Shown here piece after piece: positions 1 to 11,208 of a stretch of 59,623 nt of DNA. Position numbers and translations under genes: made by a program. Source of the DNA: Myxococcota bacterium (lineage in GTDB: Bacteria > Myxococcota_A > UBA796 > UBA9615 > JAKLKC01); NCBI GenBank assembly GCA_023150875.1, contig JAKLKC010000042.1, positions 1 through 59,623 on the forward strand, written 5' to 3'. Within the stretch, counting starts at the first letter, position 1. The number at the start of each line of letters is the position of its first letter. The notes under the pieces are model-generated. The model was not told the DNA's origin. It ran no database searches and saw nothing but the letters and a program-made list of their open reading frames with translations.

Positions 1-1989
1 CGGCGGATCGGTACCGACGGGGACACCGAGAAGGCCCGCCGCCTGGTGGCGGAGCACGACGGGCTGGTGGACGCCATCGGCCTCGGCGGCATGGCCATCG
101 AGTTCCGGATCGGGGACCGCACCTGGGTCCACCGGGAGACCCTCCGGATCGCCCGCGCCGCCCGCACCACGCCCGTGGTGGGAGGCAGGGCGCTGAAGCG
201 CATCGTGGACCGCTGGGCCATCCGGGACATCGGGGACCGCGAGCCCGATCTCTTCGAGGAGCGCAACGTGCTCTTCCTGTCGGGGATCGCCAACTACGAC
301 ATGTTCCACGTGATGAAGGGGTTCACCGACCACTTCATCTTCGCCGACCCCATCCTCCACTTCGGCGTCCCCCAGACCCTCCACACCGAGGACGGGCTGC
401 ACCGTTACGCGCGCCTGGCCATGCCCCTGCTCACCCGGCGCCCCTACGTGTCGTTCTTCCCCCGGGGGCGCACCGGCGAGGAGCTCCAGACCTGGCTGCT
501 CACCCGGCCCTACGAGAAGGCCGACGTCATCGCCGGGGACCTGGGGTTGGTGCTCCACTACACCCCCCGGGACCTCAGCGGCAAGACGGTGGTGACCGAC
601 ACCGTGGACGACGAGCGTCTGGAGGACCTCCGGGCTCGGGGCGTCGAGGTGGTCTGCACCACCACCCCCGAGGTCTTCCCCCACCGCCGCGCCGACCTGA
701 ACGTGCTCCAGGCGATCTTCCTGGCCCACCTGAAGAAGCCGCCCCGGGACGTGACCGACGAGGACTACCTCCGGCTCCTGCGCTCCCTCGGCGCCGCGCC
801 GCGGATGATCGACCTGCGGGCCCGACCCCGTCGCCGGGTGAAGTTCGCCGCCCTGATCGTCGCCGCGGACCGGGAGTCCTTGATGGGACATCCCCGCCTG
901 CGCTGGATGCGCCTCCTCCCCGGACCCGTCCAGGCCCGGGTGGAGCGGGGCCTCGCCACCGCGCCCCCCTTCGCCTACGCGCGGGTCTCGGGGATCGCCG
1001 GAGGGGACACCGTCGCCGAGGGCTGGATCCTCACCCTGCCCGCCTCGGCCCCGGAGATCGTCGCCCGGGGGCCGGAGTTCCTGATCGGGCGCATGCGCCG
1101 CGCCGCCGGGATCGCGCAGCAGCTCGGCGCCCGGGTGATGGGGGTCAGCACCTTCGACCGCGCCCTGTCCGCCGCGGCGGGGGCGGTGGCCGCCACCGAG
1201 CCCATCCCCATCACCTCGGGGCTCTCCATGGCCCTCTCCGCGGACCTCTGGGCGGGTCGGGAGGCCTGCCTGAGGGTGGGAATGGCGGCCGGGGAGGACG
1301 GGCGGATCGACGGGACGGCGTTGCTCCTGGGGGCGCGGACCGAGGGGCCGGCGTCGGTCGCCGCCCGGCTGCTGGCGGTGGGCTTCCGGCGGGTGGTGCT
1401 GGTGGCGCCCCAGGCCGACGAGGCCCTGGAGCTGCTGCGGGAGATCGAGAGGGAGATCCCCGGCAGCGAGGTGGAGATCTCCACGACCCTCCAGGGCTAC
1501 CCCGGGGAGGCCGACCTGGTGGTCTCCGGCCTGGATCCGGACTCCGCGAAGGCCGTAGGCCTCGCCGACCTGAAGCCCGGCGCCGTCCTCCTGGACCTCT
1601 CCCGCCCCACCGCGTTCGGGGTGGAGGAGGCCCGGGGGCGGGACGACGTGCTGCTGGTCTACGCCGGAGACCTGGAGCTCCCCGGCGACGTCCGCTTCAG
1701 CCACCCCATCGGCCTGCCCCCGCGGGTGGCCTACGCCGCCGTCGTCGAGGCCGCGGTGCTGGCCCTGGAGCACCGCTTCGAGTGCTTCAGCCCGGGAGAG
1801 GCGGTGGAGGCCGAGAGGGTGAAGGAGATCTACCGGATCGCCCGCAAGCACGGGGTCCGCCTGGCGGCGATCCGCGGGCCCGAGGGGGTCGTGGACGAGG
1901 AGACCGTCGAGAAGGTGCGGGCGGCGAGGGCGCAGGCGGCCGCGGCGCACCGGAGGGTCCCGGGACCGCGGGCGGCCCTGGTGACCTGA
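1..1989 (+). CDS. Quinate 5-dehydrogenase-like protein fused to a second Rossmann-like domain (5' end outside window)
   Basis: The frame is open from base 1. The residues before the first visible GTG (base 46) include IGTDGD and already fit the family, so the true start lies upstream. Codons 1 to about 285 resemble proteins annotated as quinate 5-dehydrogenase: VDAIGLGG, TPVVGG, KADVIAGDLG, and CTTTPEVF with the closing LKKPPRDVTDEDYLRLL. That family is normally about 300 residues with no partner domain. Here a further 370 residues follow, containing ITSGLSMALSADLW, a Rossmann-like strand RRVVLVAPQADEA and PGAVLLDLSRP, loosely like acyl-ACP reductase or shikimate-type dehydrogenases. The quinate name is a database convention and the true substrate is unknown. 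The gene ends 3 bases from the convergent MopE-like gene. I am confident of the gene, moderately of the N-terminal family and weakly of the C-terminal one. Confidence 0.75.
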   Translation, partial: RRIGTDGDTEKARRLVAEHDGLVDAIGLGGMAIEFRIGDRTWVHRETLRIARAARTTPVVGGRALKRIVDRWAIRDIGDREPDLFEERNVLFLSGIANYDMFHVMKGFTDHFIFADPILHFGVPQTLHTEDGLHRYARLAMPLLTRRPYVSFFPRGRTGEELQTWLLTRPYEKADVIAGDLGLVLHYTPRDLSGKTVVTDTVDDERLEDLRARGVEVVCTTTPEVFPHRRADLNVLQAIFLAHLKKPPRDVTDEDYLRLLRSLGAAPRMIDLRARPRRRVKFAALIVAADRESLMGHPRLRWMRLLPGPVQARVERGLATAPPFAYARVSGIAGGDTVAEGWILTLPASAPEIVARGPEFLIGRMRRAAGIAQQLGARVMGVSTFDRALSAAAGAVAATEPIPITSGLSMALSADLWAGREACLRVGMAAGEDGRIDGTALLLGARTEGPASVAARLLAVGFRRVVLVAPQADEALELLREIEREIPGSEVEISTTLQGYPGEADLVVSGLDPDSAKAVGLADLKPGAVLLDLSRPTAFGVEEARGRDDVLLVYAGDLELPGDVRFSHPIGLPPRVAYAAVVEAAVLALEHRFECFSPGEAVEAERVKEIYRIARKHGVRLAAIRGPEGVVDEETVEKVRAARAQAAAAHRRVPGPRAALVT

Positions 1990-1992
1990 GGT

Positions 1993-5352
<3,360 letters not shown>

Positions 5353-5507
5353 GGGGGGCCTCCTCTGGGGACGCGGGGGATGTCTGCGGGCAGCATATCA
5401 CGGGGCCGCCGGCGGGACGACGTGCCTCCGGCCCGCCCTGGAGAGGCGCGGGCGGGCGCGGGTTGACCGTGGCCGGGGGGCGTGCGAGCATCGCGGCCTC
5501 GGTGGCC

Positions 5508-5828
5508 GTGACCCGTTTCTCCGCAACACCCGCCGCGGCGGGGCCCCTCCTCGCCGCCGCCATCCTGGCGCTGGCGGGATGCAGCACCAACGCCTGCATG
5601 GACCTCTGCGACACCTGGTACGAGTACAGGGAGCGCGTCTGCGACGACGCCACGGCGGTGGACGCCCTCGCCCGCTGCGAAAGCGACTACCGCTCCGTCG
5701 CCGACGACAGCGCCGAGGCGGCGGCGTGCGCCGAGGCCTCCGCCCTGGACGTGCTCTCCTCCGACGATCCCCGGTGCTGCGACGTCGCCGGCGAGTCGTG
5801 CGTGGAGCTTCCCCTGACTTCCCCCTGA
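5508..5828 (+). CDS. Small Cys-rich lipoprotein, paralogue of the next gene
   Basis: 106 residues from a GTG. The frame also allows GTG 5502 or TTG 5463, none with a good Shine-Dalgarno, so the start is uncertain. A short basic n-region and AAAILALAGC form a signal peptide with lipobox, so the mature protein should be a lipid-anchored envelope protein beginning at Cys. The mature part opens STNACMDLCDTW and has several further Cys (CDDA, CESDY, CAEA, RCCDVAGESC), which suggests disulfides. The next gene, 17 bases downstream on the same strand, has the same layout (GCGNACQQLCDVV), so the two look like a tandem duplication. I recognise no known family. Function unknown. Confidence 0.65.
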   Translation: MTRFSATPAAAGPLLAAAILALAGCSTNACMDLCDTWYEYRERVCDDATAVDALARCESDYRSVADDSAEAAACAEASALDVLSSDDPRCCDVAGESCVELPLTSP

Positions 5829-5845
5829 TCCCCGGAGCCGCCCCG

Positions 5846-6148
5846 ATGCGAACCGCCCTCCTCGCCGTCCCGTTCCTCGCCGCGCCGCTGCTGTTCTCGG
5901 GGTGCGGCAACGCCTGCCAGCAGCTCTGCGACGTCGTCGCCGACGTGTACGAGTCCTGCGGGAAGAGCTACGGCGACTCGGAGATCGGCGACTGCCGCTC
6001 CCGGTACGCCTCCACGGACGCGGACATGCTGGCCACCTGCGAGTACGGGATCGACGTGGACCGGGACGGGCGGACGAACTTCGAGAAGGACGCGACCTGC
6101 GAGACCATCGAGGGCTGGGAGGCGGCGTTCGCCGGATCGGGGGAGTAG
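5846..6148 (+). CDS. Small Cys-rich lipoprotein, paralogue of the preceding gene
   Basis: 100 residues from ATG 5846. The signal peptide ends in the lipobox LLFSGC and the mature protein starts CGNACQQLCDVVADVY. It shares the NACxxLCD opening and the later pattern (ESCG, GDCRSRY, ATCEYG, ATCETIEGW) with its upstream neighbour. DVDRDGRTNF resembles an EF-hand or dockerin-like Asp loop, but a single loop is weak evidence. The two lipoprotein genes are 17 bases apart and probably co-transcribed. The convergent histidine kinase gene ends 19 bases downstream. Function unknown. Envelope location is inferred from the lipobox only. Confidence 0.75.
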   Translation: MRTALLAVPFLAAPLLFSGCGNACQQLCDVVADVYESCGKSYGDSEIGDCRSRYASTDADMLATCEYGIDVDRDGRTNFEKDATCETIEGWEAAFAGSGE

Positions 6149-6166
6149 GTCCTCTCCCCGGTCCGC

Positions 6167-8020
6167 TCACTCCTTGGGGACGCGGGCGTCCAGCAGCTCG
6201 CGGACGCGGCGCAGCAGGTCGTCGGGGACGAAGGGCTTCTGAATGAACGTCAGCCCGGCGTCCAGGACGCCGTGGTGGACGATGGCGTTCTCGGTGTAAC
6301 CGGACATGTACAGGACCCGGATCCCCGGGTACTTCGCGACGACCTTCTCGGCGAGCTCCTTTCCCCCCATCTGCGGCATCACCACGTCCGTGAGCAGCAG
6401 GTCGATGTCCCCCTCGCAGGTCTCGCACTTGCGCAGGGCGTCCACCCCGTTGGTGGCCTCGAGCACGGTGTAGCCCGCGCCCCGCAGGGTGCGGAGGAGC
6501 ACGCGCCGGAGGGTGGGCTCGTCCTCCACCACCAGGATGGTCTCCCGCCCTCCGACGGGGCGGAGCCGGGGCGGCGGGGCCACCAGGCCCTCCGCCTGGC
6601 CCTGGGCCCGGGGCAGGTAGACCTTGAACGACGTCCCGGCCCCGACCTCGCTGTACACCCAGATGTGGCCTCCGGCCTGCTTCACGATGCCGTAGACCGT
6701 GGCCAGCCCCAGCCCGGTGCCCTCGCCCACCGCCTTGGTGGTGAAGAAGGGCTCGAAGATCCGCGCCCGCACCTCGGGCGTCATGCCGGTGCCGGTGTCG
6801 CTCACCGCGAGGCGCACGTAGTCTCCCGCCCGCACCTCGGGGTGCTGACCCGCGTAGTCCTCGTCGAGGGTCACGTTGCTGGTCTCGATCTCCAGGTCGC
6901 CGCCCCGGGGCATCGCGTGGCGGGCGTTGACGGTGAGGTTGAGCAGCACCTGCTCGATCTGGCTCTGATCCACCTGCACCGGCCAGAGCCCCTCCCCGGC
7001 GATCCGGGTCAGGGTGACGTCCTCCCCCAGGATGCGCTCCAGCATCTTCGAGAGGCTCGCGATGAGCTCGTTGAGGTCCGTCCGGCGCACCTCGATGATC
7101 TGCCGCCGTGAGAACGCCAGCAGTTGACCGGTGAGGGCGCTGGCCCGGCCGGCGGCGGCGAGGACCTCGTCGAGGTCCTCGGCGAGCTGCGACCCCGGCG
7201 GCACCCCCTCCTTTACGAAGCCGCCGTAGCTGACGATGACGGCGAGGATGTTGTTGAAGTCGTGGGCGATCCCGCCGGCGAGCCGCCCGATGCTCTCCAT
7301 CCGTTGCGTCGCGCGCAGGCGCTCCTCGAGGGCGTGCCGGTCGCTGACGTCCCGGACGGCGGCGATGGTGAAGCGCTCGCCGTTCTCGAAGGTGCTCAGG
7401 CGGCACTCGACGGGGACCTGCTTGCCGTCGCGGCGCCGTCCGTAGACCGGTTGGTCCTGGGTGGCGGGCCGGGGCGCCGAGTCCCCGAGGAGCGTGCCCA
7501 GGGCGTCGGGCTTGCCCTGGCATCCTCGCCGGGGGATGAGCCGGGCGATCTCGCTGCCCAGCAGGTCGTCCGGCTCGTATCCGAACATCCGGCACGCCGC
7601 GCCGTTGGCGACGCGGATCAGGCCCCGGTCGTCCATGACCAGCATCCCGTCCGGGGCGGCCTCCAGCGCCACCCGGAAGAGGGCGGCGCTCCTCTCCCGC
7701 TCCCTCGCCGACCTCCGCTCCTGGTGGCGGTTGAGTTGGATGATGCCGACCACCGTCCAGATCGCCGCCAGCGAGAACGCCCGATTCGCCAGGGTGACGG
7801 CCAGGGTGGCGCCCTCCGTGCCCAGCAGGACGTCCGCCAGCAGGAGCGCCGTGCATGCGCCCGCCGCCGCCGCCGTGTGCCAGTCCTCCCGGGCCCTCAG
7901 GGTGAGGAGCACGGGGAGGAGGTACAAGGCGCCGACCGCCACGCCCCGCGGCGTCAGGAGGTCGACCGCGAAGACCGCCAGGGCGGCCAGGATCACCCCG
8001 ATCAGGGTTCTCATTCTCAC
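6167..8020 (-). CDS. Hybrid sensor histidine kinase (membrane, PAS, HisKA, HATPase, receiver)
   Basis: 617 residues from a GTG, with an ATG two codons later. Three or four membrane segments fill residues 5-95. A PAS domain spans about 112-230. The dimerisation and phosphoacceptor helix has GRLAGGIAHDFNN with His253. The ATPase domain has its N box at NARHA (Asn366), DTGTGM at 408-413 and GTGLGL at 434-439. A receiver domain covers 493-617 with acidic pocket EDE (500-501 region), phosphoacceptor Asp545 in LLLTDVVMP, and Lys595 in QKP. The order gives an inner-membrane sensor that passes phosphate from His253 to its own Asp545. No separate response regulator is adjacent, so the output partner is elsewhere. 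A TAGAAT box on the same strand (8063-8068) lies about 40 bases upstream. Confidence 0.93.
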   Translation of the reverse strand: MRMRTLIGVILAALAVFAVDLLTPRGVAVGALYLLPVLLTLRAREDWHTAAAAGACTALLLADVLLGTEGATLAVTLANRAFSLAAIWTVVGIIQLNRHQERRSARERERSAALFRVALEAAPDGMLVMDDRGLIRVANGAACRMFGYEPDDLLGSEIARLIPRRGCQGKPDALGTLLGDSAPRPATQDQPVYGRRRDGKQVPVECRLSTFENGERFTIAAVRDVSDRHALEERLRATQRMESIGRLAGGIAHDFNNILAVIVSYGGFVKEGVPPGSQLAEDLDEVLAAAGRASALTGQLLAFSRRQIIEVRRTDLNELIASLSKMLERILGEDVTLTRIAGEGLWPVQVDQSQIEQVLLNLTVNARHAMPRGGDLEIETSNVTLDEDYAGQHPEVRAGDYVRLAVSDTGTGMTPEVRARIFEPFFTTKAVGEGTGLGLATVYGIVKQAGGHIWVYSEVGAGTSFKVYLPRAQGQAEGLVAPPPRLRPVGGRETILVVEDEPTLRRVLLRTLRGAGYTVLEATNGVDALRKCETCEGDIDLLLTDVVMPQMGGKELAEKVVAKYPGIRVLYMSGYTENAIVHHGVLDAGLTFIQKPFVPDDLLRRVRELLDARVPKE

Positions 8021-8062
8021 CGCCGCTCCACCGCCCCTCCCCGCCCCGCACGTGGCGGCGGG

Positions 8063-8068
8063 ATTCTA
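8063..8068 (-). promoter_or_regulatory. Putative -10 box TAGAAT of the histidine kinase gene
   Basis: TAGAAT read on the minus strand (ATTCTA on plus), 42 bases before the GTG at 8020. It matches 5 of 6 consensus positions and stands out in GC-rich surroundings. I see no good -35 at 16-18 bases. Confidence 0.4.
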
Positions 8069-8104
8069 CAGCCATGCCGGTGGGGGAGGCGAGGCCAGAC
8101 CGCG

Positions 8105-8728
8105 CTACAGCAGCCCGTATCCCAGGTCGGCGGCGGCGTTCCGGAGGACCGTCAGGAGCACCGGGTCGTCCAGCCGGCGGTGGAAGACCGGGCGGCGGGG
8201 GACCGACTCCGCCGCGCGCTCGTACAGGGCGACGGAGGGGCGGTTGGCGTGCATCGACGAGGCGGAGAGGAGCCCGTCCACCTCGGGGAACGCCTGGTAG
8301 ATCGCCTGGGACCAGCGGCGCGCCCGGACCCGGGGGCCGGTGCACAGCGCCATGGACGCCCCGGCCCGGGTGGGCCAGGAGCCCGTCAGGTCCAGCAGCT
8401 TCAGGTCCCGGGCGGTCTCGAAGGCCACCAGCGCCGGGCTCGCCTCGCCCCGGTCCACCAGGCGTGTCGCCTGGTAGACCTCGGCGATGCAGGTCTTGCC
8501 CGCCAGGGCCGCGTACAGGATCCCCCGACCCTGCATCCGCCGCGGGGGGAGGTGGTGGTCGAAGCGGGCGTCGCAGGGGCCGAAGGCCCGGAACGCCTCC
8601 CAGGTGGTGGGGTGGGCTCCCCCCTGGAAGTACACGCGCCAGAGCCGCGTCCCCGCCGGGAGGACCTGGACCTCGGGGCCGACCTGACGCAGCGCGGCGG
8701 GAGAGGGGGGCTCGGGGAACTTGGGCAA
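8105..8728 (-). CDS. RES-domain toxin (probable NAD+-degrading toxin of a type II toxin-antitoxin pair)
   Basis: 207 residues from TTG 8728. No ATG or GTG lies upstream in frame before the antitoxin stop. The RES fold is shown by TRLWRVYF (Arg31, Tyr33), GRGILYAAL, TCIAEVY (Glu83), LKLLDLTG and LSASSMHA. These hold the conserved Arg, Tyr, Glu and Ser positions of the family. Characterised RES toxins (MbcT, ParT, Res) cleave or modify NAD+ or related substrates and are restrained by an Xre/MbcA/ParS-type partner. The gene follows its likely antitoxin by 22 bases on the same strand. The length is typical. The partner and the fold agree, so I am confident of the class but cannot say which substrate it attacks. 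Confidence 0.85.
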   Translation of the reverse strand: MPKFPEPPSPAALRQVGPEVQVLPAGTRLWRVYFQGGAHPTTWEAFRAFGPCDARFDHHLPPRRMQGRGILYAALAGKTCIAEVYQATRLVDRGEASPALVAFETARDLKLLDLTGSWPTRAGASMALCTGPRVRARRWSQAIYQAFPEVDGLLSASSMHANRPSVALYERAAESVPRRPVFHRRLDDPVLLTVLRNAAADLGYGLL

Positions 8729-8750
8729 GGAGCGGCCTCGGGCGGCCGGA

Positions 8751-9350
8751 TCATGCCAGATCTCGGGCCAGGCGCGCGACCGCGTCCGGCGGGCCTCCGG
8801 CCAGGAGCCAGTCCCGCGGGCTGCGGGGGGAGCCGTCCTCGGCCTCCAGGTCAGCGTCGGGGGTGGAGAACCAGCGCAGCACGGCCACCAGGGAGAGCCC
8901 GGGGGGGATCTCGGTCACCACCTCGCTCCACCCCGGGACCTCGCCGGCCTCGGTGAACTGGAAGCTGGGGAGCCGCCAGCCCCGCCGCGTCTCCACCCCG
9001 AGCAGGGTCCGCCTGCCCGCCAGCCGCTGGCGGATCCGGGCGTCGGAGACCCCGAGGAGGGCGGCGGCGTCCCGGGTGCCGAGGGAGGACTGGAGGATCG
9101 CGGCGTACTCCGCGGTGGTCCGCACCAGGGGGTCGTCGGGACCGATGCCGCGGGGCGTGACGTCGAAGCCCCCCTCCCGCAGCACCTCCTCCTCGGGGGC
9201 CGTCAGCCCCTCCCGCCCGGGGACCGGGTGGAGCACCGCCCGGTGGCGGGCGATCGCCTCCGCCAGGGCGGTCTGCAGGTCCCCCGGGTCGACCGACAGC
9301 CCGTGGGCGTGCAGGAACGCGATGGCGGCCAACGTCGAGGTCTTCGCCAT
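8751..9350 (-). CDS. Antitoxin of the RES pair (HTH plus MbcA/ParS-like C-terminal domain)
   Basis: 199 residues from ATG 9350, which has a strong ribosome site (GGAGGTGTC directly before it). The frame stays open upstream, but those codons precede the likely transcription start. A helix-turn-helix lies at about 93-111 (RDAAALLGVSDARIRQRL), followed by LLGVETRRGWRLPSFQF, common in DNA-binding partners of RES proteins. The C-terminal SPRDWLLAGGPPDAVARLA (177-195) resembles the toxin-binding region of MbcA/ParS proteins. Antitoxin-first order and the inverted repeat over the promoter suggest that the protein, or its complex with the toxin, represses the operon. The family assignment rests on motif memory and genetic context. 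Confidence 0.8.
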   Translation of the reverse strand: MAKTSTLAAIAFLHAHGLSVDPGDLQTALAEAIARHRAVLHPVPGREGLTAPEEEVLREGGFDVTPRGIGPDDPLVRTTAEYAAILQSSLGTRDAAALLGVSDARIRQRLAGRRTLLGVETRRGWRLPSFQFTEAGEVPGWSEVVTEIPPGLSLVAVLRWFSTPDADLEAEDGSPRSPRDWLLAGGPPDAVARLARDLA

Positions 9351-9470
9351 GACACCTCCGCGCGACGCTCGCGCATGGACCCGTTCGGGGGCTCGCGCCC
9401 CGTCCCGGGCCGCAGGGGGTCCGCCCCTTCCGCCGACGCGACCCGATCCCGGACGGGCCCCGACGCCGAC

Positions 9471-9506
9471 CTTACGCATCATAGCGACGGAACAATGCGT
9501 AAGCAA
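9471..9506 (-). promoter_or_regulatory. Promoter of the RES toxin-antitoxin operon embedded in an inverted repeat (probable operator)
   Basis: On the minus strand -35 TTGCTT (9501-9506), a 17-base spacer and -10 TATGAT (9478-9483) precede the antitoxin by about 120 bases. The perfect 9-base arms CTTACGCAT (9471-9479) and ATGCGTAAG (9495-9503) overlap both boxes, so a bound dimer would block RNA polymerase. The segment is far more AT-rich than the flanks. Confidence 0.7.
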
Positions 9507-9547
9507 GCCCCGGATCGCCGCCCGGCCCCGTGGGGGCGGGCAATGGG

Positions 9548-11134
9548 TCACGGCGTGAAGAGGCGGACCTCGCCGGAGGGCTGCCCATCCCAGCCGCCGG
9601 CCAGCACCACCCCGCCCCCGGGCAGGACCGCGGCGGCGGTCCCCGCGGCGCCCTCCCACAGGCCCTCGGGCAGGTCCCCGGCGTCCCCGTCGGGGGGCAT
9701 CAACGGCGAGAAGCCGGCCCCGTCCCCCTCGCCCCCGAACCGTTCGCAGGGGGCCACGGGGCCCGCCGAGTCCTCGCCGCCGCACAGCAGGGCTCCCCCG
9801 CCGGGCAGGACCGTCAGCCGGGCCCCCCAGCGGGGCCAGATCAGGGGTGGGGAGGAGTCCAGGCGGAGCCCCGCGCCGGGGTTCCCCGGGTCGAACGTGT
9901 AGACCTCCGCCGCCGCCACCGCCTCACCGTCGTCCCCCACGCCCCCGGCCACCAGCAGCCGGCCGGGCCCGAGGAGGGCGACGTCATGGAGGGCCCGGGG
10001 AGCGGCGAGGGAGCCGGCGGGCACCGCGCCCCCCGCCTCGCTCCACAGCTCCGAGCCCGCCACCACGGGTCCGGCGGCTCCGTTCCCCCCGGCGCCGAAC
10101 CCACCGGTGACGAGGACCTGGCCGGCCCCCAGGTGCAGGGCACGGGCGAAGGCGCGGGGGGTCGAGAGGGAGGCGTCCAGCGCCACCACCGCCTCCGCGG
10201 CGGGGTCCAGGACCTCCACCGTCCCCACCGCCTCCGGGACCGCGCCCATCGCCGGCGAGGCGAGGCCCCCCAGGGCGACGAAGCGTCCGTCGGGCAGGGC
10301 CGCCAGGGCCACCGCCCACCTCCCCGGGGTCCCCGCTCCGTCCAGCACCCTCACCTCGGGCTGGCCGCCCCCCGGGGCGGGACGCACCAGCGCCACCCCG
10401 CCGGCGGCGGCGTCGCCGGTGGTGGCGTCGAAGGCGGATCCGCCCACCTCGGTGACCCCGCCCCACACCGCGGCGACCTCCCCGGCCAGCGCCACGGCGT
10501 GGAAGGCGCGGGGGAGGTCCCCGAAGGGCACGGGATCGAGGAGGGGGCCCTCGCCCCCGGTGCGGGCGACCTCCAGGGAGGCGATGGCCGGCGTGCCCTC
10601 CCGGCCGGGCAGCCCCCCGATCACCACCAGGGTGCCGTCCTCGAAGGCCGCCAGCTCGGCGCCGGTCCGGGCCACCGCCAGGGGCGCCGGGCCCGTGGAC
10701 AGGGCGCCGATCCGCCCCACCAGCACCGAGGTCGCGGCGGCGCCGGCCAGGTCCACCGGCACCGACACCCCCGAGGACACCGCCAGGGCGTTGCCGGGGT
10801 ACAGGTCGTCCTCCCGCAGCGCGGTCACCGTGAGGACCACCCCCTCGCCTCCGGGGACGCCCTCGAAGTCCCGGGAGCCGCCGGAGGGGTCCTCCCAGTA
10901 CACCGACCACGCCTCACCGTCGGCGTAGGCGAAGTCGACCCTCAGGTACGACACCCCCTGGAAGGGATCGGGCTCGGCGGCGCCGTACAGCGACAGGTCC
11001 AGGGTGAACCCCCCCTCGGGGGTCCCGGGGTCGGCGCACGCGGCGAGGCCCGCGAGGAGGCCCGCGGGCAGCCAGAGGGCGGCCCGGGAGGGGAGGAGGG
11101 GCCGGGGGCGGCGTCGATGGAGGGGGCGGCGCAT
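9548..11134 (-). CDS. Kelch-like beta-propeller lipoprotein
   Basis: 528 residues from ATG 11134. An Arg-rich n-region and AGLLAGLAAC form a signal peptide with lipobox, so the protein should be anchored at the cell envelope. Residues about 30-130 form an Ig-like or unknown N-terminal region. The rest carries six or so Kelch-type repeats with the hallmark double Gly after a hydrophobic strand (TLVVIGGLPG, RFVALGGLAS, QVLVTGGFGA, RLLVAGGVGD, GALLCGGEDS, GVVLAGGWDG). These fold as a beta-propeller and often act in binding rather than catalysis. No enzyme motif is visible. The gene is 74 bases after the E1 gene on the same strand, so the two could share a transcript, but nothing links their functions. 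Confidence 0.82.
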   Translation of the reverse strand: MRRPLHRRRPRPLLPSRAALWLPAGLLAGLAACADPGTPEGGFTLDLSLYGAAEPDPFQGVSYLRVDFAYADGEAWSVYWEDPSGGSRDFEGVPGGEGVVLTVTALREDDLYPGNALAVSSGVSVPVDLAGAAATSVLVGRIGALSTGPAPLAVARTGAELAAFEDGTLVVIGGLPGREGTPAIASLEVARTGGEGPLLDPVPFGDLPRAFHAVALAGEVAAVWGGVTEVGGSAFDATTGDAAAGGVALVRPAPGGGQPEVRVLDGAGTPGRWAVALAALPDGRFVALGGLASPAMGAVPEAVGTVEVLDPAAEAVVALDASLSTPRAFARALHLGAGQVLVTGGFGAGGNGAAGPVVAGSELWSEAGGAVPAGSLAAPRALHDVALLGPGRLLVAGGVGDDGEAVAAAEVYTFDPGNPGAGLRLDSSPPLIWPRWGARLTVLPGGGALLCGGEDSAGPVAPCERFGGEGDGAGFSPLMPPDGDAGDLPEGLWEGAAGTAAAVLPGGGVVLAGGWDGQPSGEVRLFTP

Positions 11135-11208
11135 GTGCCGGACAGTCTGCCGCAAATCCGGGTCAGGGGGGAGGGCCGGGACGCTCGGGGCGGCGCGGGC
11201 CGACGGGC

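Noticed and set aside
8751-9785. Longer antitoxin frame starting upstream of 9350
   Set aside because: The extra codons span the promoter and its inverted repeat and translate to Arg/Gly-rich sequence. ATG 9350 has the strong ribosome site.
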